A stretch of 64,000 bases of DNA from Ceratopteris richardii (Eukaryota > Streptophyta > Polypodiopsida > Polypodiales > Pteridaceae): assembly GCA_020310875.1 (NCBI GenBank), contig CM035407.1, positions 89,910,632-89,974,631 of the forward strand, in the 5' to 3' direction. Positions 40,054-52,887 of this stretch are shown piece by piece (the first letter of the stretch is position 1; every line of letters starts with the position of its first letter). The notes under the pieces were generated by a model that did not search any database, had not been told where the DNA came from, and saw only the letters and a program-made list of their open reading frames with translations. A program made the translations under genes and the position numbers.

Positions 40054-40469
40054 TGTTGACAACATGATTGCTCCTACTTCATCTACATTTGTATCTGCAT
40101 GAGTGCATCTCCATTTTGTATCCAGGAGGCACTCCATTTCTAGTCTATTTCCATTTTATATTGTATTTCCTTTGTATTTGGGTACCTTTCCATGTGCTTC
40201 TACTAGTTGTATTCATTCTCCTTTCAGGAGACTTATCCCACATATGATGTACTTTTGAGAGCCCCTCCCAAATCTATAAAAGGAGGGCCTTTCCCCTCAT
40301 TTGTACTTGCTTAGAAGCTTGAGGAGCCTACTCCATGCTCTTGGCAAGCTCATTTCTAATCCACATGAGTTTACCTATTTCATGGTCTACTCATTTTGTG
40401 TGTCACACATTCTTTGTTTTGTGAGAGTACTTTACTTTTCATTTTTCTTTCGCATGCGTACTCTCTACA
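40054..40469 (+). repeat. Family-3 LTR (right arm)
   Basis: A 416-bp sequence with TG...CA ends (TGTTGACAAC...CTCTCTACA). A TATA-like CTATAAAAGG lies near 40,275. It is inserted in Copia-2 RT. The mirrored copy at 32,351-32,766 sits at the same site, so it was present before the segment was duplicated. No partner LTR is seen. Confidence 0.9.
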
Positions 40470-42058
40470 TGGTATCAGAGCGCTAAGTGGAGGTCTTGGT
40501 GGTGCGTTTGGTGATCATTTTGGTGGTGGTGGTGTTTGAGTGGTGGTGGTTTTGCTTCCTGCTCATTGAGAGAGACTTTGCCATCAATCTCGCTCTTTTG
40601 GGCCTCATTTTGCCCACCCTCCCACCCCTTCTTATTTATCACCTTTTATCCCCATCTTCCCCTCCCACCCACCCTCTCTTTTATGGAACTAGTTGTCGAT
40701 CTCATTGTTGTGCTCATTGTTAAGCTTATTTCCATGGAGATGATGGTAATCCTCAACATTGAAGTGTTTATAAACACTTTGATGTTTGGTGTCAATTAGT
40801 GTTGTTAATCTACTCATTGTCTTGCTCTATTGAAACGCATGGCACCTCTTGTCTGGAGCTGCTTTTAGAACGATACTCTATAGACACCTGAGGGTACTGA
40901 CTCTCTTCCAAACCAACCTGTCGTTGTCACCATCCCTATCGTGGGTTTCATCTCCCTGTTGTGTGTCGAGTTCACTCCGCTGTATCAGACCTTCCCTCCG
41001 GACGAATGGCGACAAGCATTCTGGCTGTTGATACCGTTGCACAACAGCTCGAGATTAGCTTGAAGTCATGAGGTGGTTTGAAAATGAGCTCGATGTAGCA
41101 GCGATAAAAGGCAGAGAAGCAAGGAGGGCGAACAAGCCAGAGAGAGCTACCTATGCATCTATAAACCATGGGTTTATGCCATCTTGAGCGTTTGTTGCAG
41201 AGGAATGAGTGAGAGCGAGAGACAAATGCAGCATTAGACTAGTGCTAGAAACAACAACCCATTGAGCAATCATTGCCATTCACCTGGAAACTCTCTATGA
41301 TCTCTCTGGAAGATGGCCTGAGGAGAAGCATTGCTCTACACCCACAGGTTACAGTGCACCAAGAGGATAAGTAATTAAGGGCTAAATCCATTCTATATCC
41401 ATTGAGCGGTGGAGAATTTCATGTAGCCTATAGCCTGTGGCCATCGAACCAATTTTGGATAACATCGCCAAATCTGCTCTGAATTTTGTCAGGCGAGAAA
41501 AGGAGAGTGGCATAGTGTCCACATTTGGACTACTTCAAATCTAGCACTTTCGATTTAAAACTGTTATGTGGACCATTCACCGCAGTGCACTATCACATTT
41601 CACATTGTCTTTTGCAAATTCTACCATGTGTAGAGAATTTCCAACCTTAGTTTCTCTCCTCGGTTGCCCGTGTGTGCCCAAGAAGCGTATTCCCAAGCTT
41701 GCACTTACTCTTGCTTCGAGTACCCTTCAATGCTCTCCTAGGACCTGTAAAAGTCCCAAGTTAGTTCAAGAATTGAATTCCCTTAAGAAACCGACCCTTT
41801 TCATTCATGCAATTCAAAGATCAAATTATTTTCTAGCTTTATGGAAAACAATCCTAAAGATCTCTTAGTTTTTCTTCCCCCTGGGTATGGTCACTTCAAA
41901 ATAGTATATCTACTAATCCTGATATTAACAACACAAAACAAAAACAAAAATCACAGCAAATGGATTTTGTATGAGAAGGTTATGACTATTCAGGGTTCTA
42001 GGGTTAAAACAGGCTAACAGGCAAAGAGGACTTCTCGAACTACTTCGTGTAGCGGCCT
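40470..42058 (+). mobile_element. Family-3 primer site and leader (right arm)
   Basis: TGGTATCAGAGCGCTA (40,470-40,485) is an excellent tRNA-iMet primer site. It is followed by a TGG/GGT-rich segment (40,485-40,560) and about 1.5 kb without recognisable gag or pol. The product of the open stretch 40,487-40,800 is hydrophobic and low-complexity and I do not regard it as a gene. Confidence 0.6.
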
Positions 42059-44268
42059 CACAATGCTCTTAACAAAGTTCTAAGGTTTCCCAAATAATAC
42101 CCCAAAATAGACCAACTATCTTTCCCCTAAAAAATGGCCGAAATGGCCCGTCAATCGCAATGGAAAGCTCTGTCAATCACGATTGATATGTTAGTCGCGA
42201 TTGGCGTGTCGGTCGTGGTTGACAGGTCCGTCGTGGCTGTTAGTCGCGATTGATGGGTCAATCGCAATTGACACGCGGCCCAAAAATTCAGTCGATCGTG
42301 GTCCAAGGATCGTTGACTATGTCGGTCGCCATTGATGGGTTGATCGCGATTGACAGGTCCGTCGCGAGGGTTCTATCAGTCGTGGTCAAATAGTCGTTGA
42401 TTGGGTCGATCACGATTGATAGGTCCGTCGGGGCTGTCAGTCGCGATTGACGGGTCGATCGCAATTGATGGCTCGATCGCGATTGACACGTGTCATACGT
42501 AGGTTCTGTCGGTCGTGGTCAGTCGGTCGTTGACGCTGTCGGTCGCGATTGACAAGTCGGCCGGCAAGTGTCCGTCGTCGTTTGTCGATCATGATTGATG
42601 TGTCGATCGCGATTGACAGAAAAGAGAGGAGTTTTAACATTTTAAACACATATTTAGGATGCCCTAGGCCTACACATCATGGTTATACACTCTGTTTTGC
42701 AAAAAAGTCAGATTTTTTACCTGTTGGAGCTGGTGCAACTGCTGGGGATGCTGATTCCTGTAGAAAATCTCAAAAAACACAGAAAAGCATGAGCACACAA
42801 ATGCTCTCTCGCTGTCTCTCACAAGTGAAATGAGGGGAATGGCATGGGTATGGTGATATGACCAAAAATTGAAATTTCTCGCGATGATGGATATGGAGGT
42901 GGGAGGTGGTGATGATGATGATGGTGATGAGAAAAACAAAAGAAACTAGATAAAAGTGAAGAAAATACCTATGACTCCAACGCCTCAACTCTACGTCTTA
43001 CCATCACACGCTCCTCCTCAAAGCTCGATCCCTAGCAATGGCGCCAAAATTTGGCGTAGCTCAGTGATGAGTAGCACCTCTATTAATGTCAATCAGAGAA
43101 GACGTGAGGATGGTATGAAGACCTCGAACAAGTGATGGCACAAGTGCGTGAGTGAGAAGCACACTAACATGCACGCACATACACACACACGCGCACACAT
43201 GGTAAGACAAAGAGAAAGACAATGGAGTTCTTTAGATTACTTCCCAAGTGCTCTTACAAGTTCAAATCTATTACAATCTAACCTCAAAAATGAGCTCTCT
43301 AGCTCTATTTATAGTTTTTCACTAGCTTTTGGCCTTGTCCAGACCTAGTGTCCGGCCTAGTTAAAAATAGGTTCTAGGGCCTATTTGGAGGCTCCACCGG
43401 AGTCTAAAAATAATGAAAATTAGCACGATGATACTTCTAATACTCCTCAATCTCGAGGACTCCTCAGTTTGCACAAAATGGAGTTACAGAAAGGTGAAAT
43501 GGTATTTACAATGATTTGTAGTGATGAGAATCACTGTTATGAAGATGTTGTTTTGGAAAAATTTGAACGGCCTACTTGCGAGATCTTCGTTGACTACTTA
43601 GCCTGCTTGTGCCTTCCCTCCACTCTGGCTCCCTTCTTTGCCTTCCTTGTCTTGTGAGTCCTTCGGTGCCTTGACTGCTACTGCCAACAGCATGCCCTGT
43701 ACCTATGGACTAGTGAAATGGGTGGACTTCATTGGTGGTCTTTTTCTTTTGGCACTTTCACAAACCTAGAGCTCCATATAATAATAAATTTCAGTACACT
43801 TTGTACTTGCCTAGACTTTATAATTTTAGAGTCTATGATAGAGATCCTATCTCTATCTTGAAAGGGCCAAAAATTAGATTCATCTTCCACTTTCAATAGA
43901 AAGGAGAGGAATCTTCAGATGTTCTGAACTTAACTTATTCTTTTATAGTCCTTTTCAAATACAAATATACTTTACTTGTATTTGATAGGACTTAGCTAAA
44001 GATGTGAACTTAGCAAAGTGGGTCTAGTTTATATCTTTGCTTAAGTCTTCAACATCATGTTGATGTTCTTCAAACCATTAACTATTCTCCTTTTAGGGAT
44101 CAAGGATTATATGTCACCTTTTTGACTTAAGCAAGTTGACATGCTTATCGATCCAAACTTTGGATCCATTCTCAAATGCCCTACTCTGACTATGCTTCAA
44201 ATCTTTGGCTAGCTTATCTTAATTTAATTGCCAAATTAGAAATTTTTAATGAATTCCCTTCTTACCTA
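42059..44268 (-). mobile_element. 2.2-kb insertion found only in the right arm, with Tat/Athila-like LTR traces
   Basis: In the left arm the flanks of this segment are contiguous near 30,700-30,720. On the minus strand a primer-site-like TTGGCGCCATTGCTAGGG (43,029-43,046) resembles that of Tat/Athila gypsy elements. It is preceded by an LTR-like stretch with a CTATAAATAG TATA box (43,305-43,314). The leader side holds the TCGCGATTGA minisatellite. No gag or pol frame is present, so this is at most a 5' end. Confidence 0.5.
42131..42625. repeat. Degenerate minisatellite of TCGCGATTGA units
   Basis: About twenty variants of GGTCGATCGCGATTGACA-like text follow one another with irregular spacing of roughly 20-30 bp. 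The core TCAATCGCGATTGA is self-complementary, so units also pair with each other in inverted orientation. The block is GC-richer than its surroundings and is interrupted by GTCGTTGA and GTCGTGGT variants. Confidence 0.85.
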
Positions 44269-46984
44269 TCTGGTTCTTATTTTGTTTGAGATTTAACTCA
44301 AACACACTTAGGTACTTGGACATCCAATGAACTCCTTAACTTTCATGAAAGAGTTAAGTTTTGCTTAGAAGTATCATATTGATGATACCTTTCTTCCCCC
44401 TTTAAAGAGTTTTTGTCCTCAAAAACTGTAGAAAATTGATGATGTTTTAATTTCCTATCCAAATGGGAGGTCCGTTTATGCTAAATCCTTCACCCAAAAA
44501 GCTCTCCAAGTTCCTTGAGCTTAAGCTTCCATTATCGTTAGGTTTAGTGTCCCATACCACTCAACCTACTGAAGTGCCATTGTAAACCTAGATGTCCCAT
44601 ACCATCCGATTTACAATCCCACCTTAGTGTAGACAATTTTAGCTCTTACTCAAGCATTTAACTACATTCGTTTTAGTCTTATCAAATATAATAAAAATCT
44701 TTGTAAGTTACATTCTTACAAAGTCTTGATTTGTTCTTTGAAAAGACTTTGAGCTTTCATTGATCTATTTCCTTGATTATATGTAATCAAAATTATCTTT
44801 GTTTATGTCATTTGATAATAGAGCTAGTATTCTTATACTAGATATCATCTATTGACATAAGTAGGCATCTGTATCAAAGGATATAGTCAATCATAGGCTT
44901 TGCTAAATGGTTACCTAGTTAACCATCTTGATAAATTGTTTCTTACTCATAGAGCACATTTTGGAGTAGAGTTCTTAAGGGTTTCTTTCAACCCTTTAAT
45001 CTTCCTCTTCTCTAGATATGATTAATGAGTTACAATTCTTCATTCTTGAAGCAATTTTCTCAAAGCTCCAAATGGATCCAACCTCTTGTCAATGAACGAA
45101 GAAGCTTATTGGGGAAGAAATGAACACTTAAAAGGGTAAAATGGTTCAACCATTTTTTTTCCCTAATATGTGATTTTACGACATTCTCTTCCCCCCTTTT
45201 AGTGTGATCATTGTACTCAATGATAAGATGTTGAAGTTCCTTTGAACTTCTTAACATCGTTCACAAATGAAAAATTTCCCCATGAGTGTAGGGTGTCATA
45301 TGAGCTTCTAGTTTCTCCTTTGGGTTTTTTAATACAAGTTCTTATTACTACCATTTATGGTTTAATAAGAAGAGAAACTTGTTGGTTTTGAAGCTTTAAG
45401 TGCTTGGCCTTGCTGATCAGGCATGCCATGGGTATTATGGAACTTGGGGGTCCATAAGTAGGACTCGAAGTTGAAAGTTCGTCTTTCTAAGTTAAATTTT
45501 GTTGGATTTTGAATTAAGCCAACATATAAAAAGCATAAAAGTTAATGGGCATAATCTCAACACAGCATTAAACTTTTATGCTTTTGACTTCATATGAAGA
45601 ATTCATTTTTGTATTTTAAACTTACAATAGTTGATTTCTCTCTCATGTCCCATTAACCCATGCATACATAATTGTCATTGTGTATACATAATATATGCCA
45701 AGAATAGATGAATCTTTGCTTGCAAGATGCTTAGCATACATAAGGTCCAAGTGTTGAACCCCTCCTTAAAGCATGCATGGAATTCACATATGGAACTCCA
45801 TTTTAAGTGCAAAAATCTATTTTGATTGCATGCTTCTATTTTCCATTCAAATTCATGCCATGCTATATGGACGTTCCATGTCCATTTTATAACTAACAGG
45901 CTTCATGTGGTGAGTCACTTGCATGCTTAAAAACAACTTTTTACTCCTTTGTGCCTCTAGTGCATCACCTTAACGGTTCGATCTATATACCATTCCATGA
46001 GCATGTAGACTTTACCTACTCATTTAAAATGCATCTGTACATGCATTACTTTTTGCACAACAACATAAAATGAGCAAAAAGGGAAATCGTACTTATCTTC
46101 ATCATAGCTTCATCCATCCCTTGATTCTTGCTTTGTTCGATGTTGCCAGCTTGGTCCACAATCTCCAATATTTGTTTAGGCATTCTTTCTCAAGCATTTT
46201 ACATACTCACTTGTATGTCCAACAATACATTTAGCCTTACTTATATTGTAAGGAGACCTAAATATGTACTTGTATATATGAAACTCCTTGATGCCCACGA
46301 CATCACATATGAGATGAGTTTAGTGCATATTCAAGGCACTTAAATAAATTCTTTTCCCCATTCTATGATAATAGCATTACTATATGGATTATAACTCATG
46401 TAACTCAAGAAAACTTTGCATCTACAATTGATACATTTTCTATCTTACAAGAAAATTATAGAAGTGGACATTTATAATATATGCTTAGTGGCCATGCATT
46501 TTTGTTGCATGCTGTATCATTATATTCAAAGACATACCATTACAAAAAACAATACTTAGCTTTTGATAGGTGTATAAAATCTTTCCTTTTGATTATGTTG
46601 ATAATGGAGATGCCAAACTCTTCCTTCAAGATACATGCATCTCCTCTTATCCGGTTTCGTGCCAGTTGGAGCGATTCATTTCATCAATGGTGAAAATTGC
46701 TAGCTTATGCGTGTGCTTATTATGGGTTTCAAAGATCTCCAGTTTGTCTTATGAGCCCAAGGTTGGCTGATCGGCCGGACATCCCATAAGTCAAGGCGAA
46801 CCTTGTCGGCCGTTCTATATAAGTAAAAGCTTTAGACGCATGTTTTCAACAAGCGCACGAGAGACTGGCCGACGGACGCTCAGAGCTCCTGTGACACCTT
46901 CAGAGAATTTGTTAGTGACGGGCTGACAGATCACGTCCGGCCGCGATGGGTGACCATTGGGGTGACCCTCTTTATCAATCATAA
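44269..46984 (-). mobile_element. Segment P, right-arm copy
   Basis: It is the inverted match of 28,477-30,700. Polypurine-like sites lie on the minus strand near 44,393-44,410 and 45,180-45,196. A TATA-like TATATAAG lies on the plus strand at about 46,816-46,823 next to GC-rich text. A 500-bp stretch at about 45,400-45,880 is missing from the left copy but present in the duplicate at 50,090-50,545. No gene is recognised. Confidence 0.5.
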
Positions 46985-48130
46985 AAGGCTTTATTCAAAA
47001 ACGCAATCGCTATCTCAATGACCACATGGATGTACATAAGCGATACCCACAAAAGTGTACATGGTGTGTATGTGCTCAATATATGTCATAAGATGACACT
47101 AAAAGGTTGAATGCACAACCTAAAAACTAGCCAACAACACCTACAAGTGCCACTCAACTCTAATGTTTTATGCTCAGAACCCTGCATAAATTTGCAACGG
47201 TTGCTCCCACCAACACTGAAAACCTTTCGTGAAACATGTAGTTTTATGAGTGTGGTTGAAAACACAGCGCCAAAGGTTGACATTTATTGTCGAAGAATTA
47301 CAAAGAATACTCTTCTTGATTTTCTTGGACTTGTGTGAAGAGAACTATGTGCAAAAGTACTCCAAAATGGCTCCAAAAGACACCCCCAAAATGCTTCAGA
47401 AACAGGCTTTGAAAGCAAAGAATGAAGCTTTGAGGGACCAAAACACGTTCAAGGTAATGTTAGCCTTAGTCTTTCCCCTTCTTCAGACACCACAAGAGTG
47501 TAGCTTAGTGGCAAGATATTGCCATGGTTAAGCGAGCTCCGGGGGGGACAAGACTCTGTGATCTCCCAGGAAGTACTGGGAACGTCTATTTTCGTTGATC
47601 ATTGAGGTCCTCCCTCACGTGCAGCCAATGGTGCCAATAGTGACTTTGGTCACTCGGATGAAAAGGTATGCCAACATGTATGCCTTGATCACCACCTTAG
47701 TCATAAGCCTTGGAGAAAGCATGGGGGGATGCTTGCTTCACTCACACAAAAGGAACAAAGCTTCTTACATCGAACTGCTTTGATACCATATGGGGGTGGG
47801 GGTGGTGCTTGCTTTGCTCGCACAAAAGAAACAAAGCTTTTTGCATCTAACTGCTCTGATATCAGTGAAGGAATTCGACGGGATGCACCACAGTGCGCTC
47901 TCCTTCTCGAGAGCTGCACTACGATATCCTCGGAGTAGGAAACTGAGCTCATAGGGCCGCACATGATACTCTACACAGAGGTTCGACTAGAATACGCAGG
48001 AGAAACAGAGTACACAGGGAAGCACGAAGACAAACTTCTTAGGTATTACAAAAACACTCGAACTTACGGTCTATGGGTGACCATGCCACATATGTTCTAT
48101 TAAAGAACATAAACAAAGAAGTGTTCGACG
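46985..48130 (-). repeat. Repeat X, right R-arm copy
   Basis: It is the inverted counterpart of 26,590-27,733, with the 5S-like module at about 47,515-47,568 and the primer-site-like TGGTATCAAAGCAGTTCGAT at about 47,772-47,791 (minus). It lies upstream of a truncated DJ-1 promoter copy. Confidence 0.8.
47515..47568 (+). repeat. 5S rRNA-derived module in repeat X (right R arm)
   Basis: GGTTAAGCGAGCTCC (box A-like) is followed by a decayed box C region GTGATCTCCCAGGAAGTACT. Here the module is in sense orientation on the plus strand because the whole arm is inverted. Confidence 0.55.
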
Positions 48131-49085
48131 GCCACTTGTCCTTTCGGTCTGATTTTTGATTCAAAGTTGGTGATGTTGCAGGTTTGTCTTTCTAATATTT
48201 GATATGTCTGTTCTTTTTGGATTGGGTTCTCTCTTGCACTATATGAGTGTACAAGCTCATGCATGTATAGATGATGATATACACCGTTGTATTGCAAGCT
48301 GCTCTTGTAACTATATTGATAGCCATAGTTATAGATTATGCAATGCTAATTTCAGCCGGATTTTTCATTGGAACTTGCTCGTGATGTTGTAGATTTGTTC
48401 TTTCTACTATTTGATCAATCGGTTGAAGTAAGGTCCTAAACGTCGCTCATCACAAACATGTTAGAAACTATGGTTCCAAAAGTATTGTCTTGGAATATTC
48501 AGTCTATTGCAACATCTAAATCTCTATAGACATCTTAAGTTACATGCTAACGTAGTAATGAGAGAGAGAGAGGTGTGTCAAATACATGTTAAATAGTAAT
48601 GAGAGAGAGAGAGGTCTCAGCTGTGAATAATAATGAGACCAAATTAGTGGTGATTTCTGAGGGCCGTATTGCTCGTTTTGTCCATTTTGTATCACAAAAT
48701 GAAGTTAAAAATTTTAGTAGACCTTAAGAAATACATTAAAAATATTAAATACAGGTACGATATTGTACGTCAAAATACAATACTGAGACGAAGACAACGT
48801 CGTTTCTCAATTGAGTACTTGGAGCTATATGATAATATCGTGGGCTGCTGGCGTTTGGAAACAAAATAAGTTAGAAAAAGTTTTGTAGAGAGAGAAAAAA
48901 CATGCTCTTAGAAGTCGGCATTTGGATACAAAATAAGTACGTTATATGTGAATGTGATCGTGGACAAGTGCTACACGGCAAGGAGAAGCCATCCGTCTCC
49001 TCGTCTGGCGAGATTTATATACAACCACAGCGCGAGATAAGAGTGTCGACTGCATATAAGCGCACATACAGAAAGAGAGAGAGTG
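48131..49085 (+). other. DJ-1 upstream region, truncated copy without gene
   Basis: It matches 55,951-56,975 and runs up to the TATA box (GCATATAAGCGCAC, about 49,053-49,066) and into the GA-rich 5' leader, where it joins a second copy of segment P. The coding exons are absent. Frames at 48,669-48,869 and 48,902-49,198 are the promoter copy read through and are not taken as genes. Confidence 0.85.
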
Positions 49086-49129
49086 AGAGAGAGAAGAAAA
49101 GAGAGATAAATCCTATCCAAATGCTAAAT

Positions 49130-50545
49130 GGGATCTATCCAAATGGGAGGTTCATTTATGCTAAATCCTCCACTCAAAAAGCTCTCCAGAATCCTTGAGC
49201 TTAAGCTTCCATTATCCTTAGGTTCAGTGTCCCATACCAGTGAACCTACCGAAGTGACATTGTAAACCTAGATGCCCATACCATCCGATTTACAATCCCA
49301 CCTTAGTGTAGATAATTTTAGCTCTTACTCAAGGATTTAACTCCATTCGTTTTAGTCTTATCAAATATAATCAAAATCTTTGTAACTTATGTTCTTACAG
49401 AGTCTTGATTTGTTCTTTGAAAAAACTTTGAGCTTTCATTGAACTATTTCCTTGGTTAGATGTAATCAAAGTTATCTTTGTTTATGTCATTTGATAATAG
49501 AGCTAGTATTCTTATACTAGATATCATCTATTGACATAAGTAGGCATTTCTATCAAAGGATATAGTCAATCATAGGCTTTGCTAAATGGTTACCTAGTTA
49601 ACCATCTTGATAAATTGTTTCTTACTCATAGACCACATTTTGGAGTAGAGTTCTTAAGGGTTTCTTTCAACCCTTTAATCTTCCTCTTCTCTAGATATGC
49701 TTAATGAGTTACAATTCTTCATTCTTGAAGCAATTTTCTCAAAGCTCCAAATGGATCCAACCTCTTGTCAATGAACGAAGAAGCTTATTGGGGAAGAAAT
49801 GAACACTTAAAAGGGTAAAATGGTTCAACCATTTTTTTCCCTAATATGTGATTTTACGACATTCTCTTCCCCCCTTTTAGTGTGATCATTGTCCTCAATG
49901 ATCAGATGTTGAAGTTCCTCTGAACTTCTTAACATCGTTCACAAATGAAAAATTTCCCCATGAGTGTAGGGTCTCATATGAGCTTCTAGTTTCTCCTTTG
50001 GAGTTTTTAATAGGAGTTCTTATTACTACCATTTATGGTTTAATAAGAAGAGAAACGTGTTGGTTTTGAAGGTTTAAGTGCTTGGCCTTGCTGATCAAGC
50101 ATGCCATGGGTATTATGGAACTTGGGGGTCCATAAGTAGGACTCGAAGTTTAAAGTTCCTCTTCCTAAGTTAAATTTTGTTGGGTTTTGAATTAAGCCAA
50201 CATATAAAAAGCATAAAAGTTAATGGGCATAATCTCAACACACCATTAAACTTTTATGCTTTTGACTTTAGATGAAGAAGTCATTTTTCTATTTTAAACT
50301 TATAATACTTGATTTCTCTCTCATGTCCCATTAACCCATGCATACATAATTGTCATTGTCCATACATAATATATGCCAAGAATAGATGAATCTTTGCTTG
50401 CAAGATGCTTAGCATGCATAAGGTCCAAGTGTTGACCCCTCCTTAAAGCATGCATGGAATTCACATATGGAACTCCATTTTAAGTGCAAAAATCTATTTT
50501 GATTGCATGCTTCTATTTTCCATTCGAATTCATGCCATGCTAGAT
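49130..50545 (-). mobile_element. Segment P, partial direct duplicate
   Basis: It is about 97% identical by eye to 44,450-45,890 in the same orientation. It therefore forms, with 48,131-49,085 and 55,637-57,000, part of a local direct duplication. It ends where Gypsy-2 sequence begins. No gene. Confidence 0.85.
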
Positions 50546-51880
50546 GGACATGGTAGATCAAGTATCCAGGACTGCAATGTGCGAGAAGGCAACATGTATT
50601 AATGATGGATTGGTGGATAGTAATCTCTTCCTAGTAGCAACTCAGACTGATTGGTATGATGGAATTCTCAATTTTCTTACTACTGTAAAACTCCCAGACC
50701 ATTTGACACCTATAGGAAAGAGAAGATTACTCCTTAAAACCAAGGCGTAATCACTCATAAATGGGAATTTATATAGATATTGTCAGGATGATATCATGAG
50801 GAAGTGTGTTTATCCAGAGGAGGTAAACCTATTGCTAGAGGCTGCACACAGTGAAGGGTATCTAAAGGGGGAAGAAGTGGCTCACAGAATCATCCACAAA
50901 GGACTATGGTGGCCTCGTATTTACAAGGATGCGATCAAGTTTGCTAAAGAATGCCACATTTGTCAAAGATGTGCTCCTACACCAACTAGATCGAATTTCC
51001 AACCATTAGTCATATCTACAGGATGGTTCCTATTTGAACGATGGGGTCTTGATTTCATAGGACCTATTAGTCCAACTGTTCGCCCTGGGGGTAAGAACTA
51101 TATTTTGATGGCCACATGTTATGCAACTAAATGGATAGAGGCTGAAGCTACTCTGGATTGCACTACACTGCACAACTTTAACAATAGCTAAGTTTTTGTA
51201 TAAACGTGTTTTCTCAAGATTTGGCTACCCACTGGAAATCACTAGTGATAGGGAAACACATTTTGTGAATCAATTGCTCCAATTAGTATTTGACAGGTAC
51301 AAGGTCTTCCATAAAAAATCTTGTGCCTACTATCCAAGGGAAAATGGCCAAGCAGAGAGCTCCAATAGGATTTTTATAGGATTGTTGCACAAATTATCTT
51401 TTGATCATCAAAGCTTTTGGCCCCAAGCATTGATCGGTGCCATTTGGGCTTTCAGAACTACAAATAGGGGAACCACCGGAGAGAGTCAATTTCACTTAGT
51501 ATATGGAAAAGAGGCATTGGCACCATTTGAATTTATTATCTAAAAGGAAATGGGATCCAAAACCATTGGAATTGAAGCTCCCATTAGGAGACTGGTGGTA
51601 TTAGAATAATACAGAGAAGGAGCAATGCGAAAACTTTAGGTAACACAAGAAGAGCGCAAAAGAGTGCATGATAGGTATCTTAGGACCAATGAAGTAAAGG
51701 AAGGATCCTTGGTTTTTGTGCATCAAATTCTAGCAGTATCGACCAAATTGGCACCCAAATGGATAGGACCATACAGAGTGGTAAAGGTATTACCTCATGG
51801 AGCAGTACATTTGGAGGATTTGCAAGGTAAGAGGATACCCTTGGTCAATATCTCCAAGGTGAAGAAGTACCTAAATTAAG
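50546..51880 (+). pseudogene. Gypsy-2 integrase remnant
   Basis: HHCC zinc domain at about 50,840-50,970 (HSEGYLKGEEVAHRI...CHICQRC). DDE core blocks are RWGLDFIGPI (about 51,040), EITSDRETHFVN (about 51,235) and YYPRENGQAESSNR (about 51,330). The C-terminal part, LAPKWIGPYRVVKVLPHGAV (about 51,750-51,810), is an SH3-like integrase tail. No chromodomain follows, unlike Gypsy-1. Confidence 0.9.
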
Positions 51881-51966
51881 TTAAATTGGAAGCATTTCAT
51901 TCACTCTACCTACCATATTTCATTCACTGATTGCTGTTTATTTTGGTAATTAAAAAAAGAAAAAAA

Positions 51967-52783
51967 TGAGGATCTCAGCTTGCATGCAAAGTAAGTGTAA
52001 GTGCTAAAAGTGAAAGTGGAGAAATAACTGTTGCCGCCAACCATTCATGACAACTACCTATTTTTGAGGATCCAATTCAAGACTCGTGGCATATTTGATC
52101 TACCCCTCCAATTTTGGGCAATCAATCGGCGCATGATCAGTGGACATGAGGAATTGGCAAGGCCCTCTTGGCCTATTGGAGCATATAAATGCAATCGACT
52201 TGTGTTCATTTGAGGATATATACATACGTATGTAAAGGGGTCCTCTCTTTGCACTCTATGGCTACAAGCCTACTGTAGGAAGTCACTCTGTGGTGAGGAT
52301 ACAGAGCGTGGGCTTCCCAGTGGAGGGCTAATAGCACTATAGTGTGAAGAGAGTGGATTGGTTTTTTCATTCACGGTGAGTCAGTGGTATTTTCATTCTC
52401 TTTCCCTTAGAGCAAGTCTTCATGATTAGTACTAGTTTGCATCTAGATGTGTTCATTATACGGATTGGATGAATCTCGTGTATTGATGTTGTTTAGTTCT
52501 GGAGTGGCATGTTAGTCTAGAGCATCAACTTTTGAGCACCTCTTTTGTCTATATTGTAATCGTCTGTGTGAACTAAGGAGCAGTTTCGTCCTTTACAATT
52601 GCTATTGACATTGATCTTCTCTCTGAGTGTTTACATTTACTGTACTATTATTGTGATCTGCCTGCTTAGAGACATGTTAAAGGGTATATTTCCCTAAGGA
52701 GGACCTCCCTTGAGTAGGCGAAGTACTTGAAGTGCATATTTTTTGCTCTTGTTAAAAGTGGATACCCAAGTACCTCCTCTACA
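51967..52783 (+). repeat. Gypsy-2 LTR (putative)
   Basis: It is bounded by a purine tract AAAAAAAGAAAAAA (51,952-51,966) and TG on the left, and CTCTACA plus the primer site on the right. A TATA-like CATATAAAT lies at 52,192-52,200. With only one copy in the window the boundaries rest on these signals alone. Confidence 0.65.
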
Positions 52784-52786
52784 GTT

Positions 52787-52804
52787 TGGCATGCCCGGTG
52801 GGAC
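52787..52804 (+). other. Gypsy-2 primer-binding site
   Basis: TGGCATGCCCGGTGGGAC, four bases after the LTR end, is a form seen in Tat-type plant gypsy elements rather than the iMet type used by the other elements here. Confidence 0.65.
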
Positions 52805-52887
52805 ACTTGCATTTGTGTGAGAGGCCCTCAGGATAGTAAATAGTCCTTTTTCAGTATTTTTGCCCTATTGCATTTGCAAGTACGTAC

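Noticed and set aside
42131-42625. CRISPR-like array of palindromic repeats
   Set aside because: Units vary in sequence and spacing, spacers are not unique, there are no cas genes and the context is eukaryotic. It is a degenerate minisatellite.
46900-46970. Another 5S-like box C (GATGGGTGACC) near 46,946
   Set aside because: Only the 11-base word matches; box A and the 56-base spacing are missing, so chance or a very old fragment is likelier.
48669-49198. Two small open frames upstream of segment P
   Set aside because: They are the DJ-1 promoter and leader copy read through into unrelated sequence; the equivalent frames are not conserved at 56,467-56,700.
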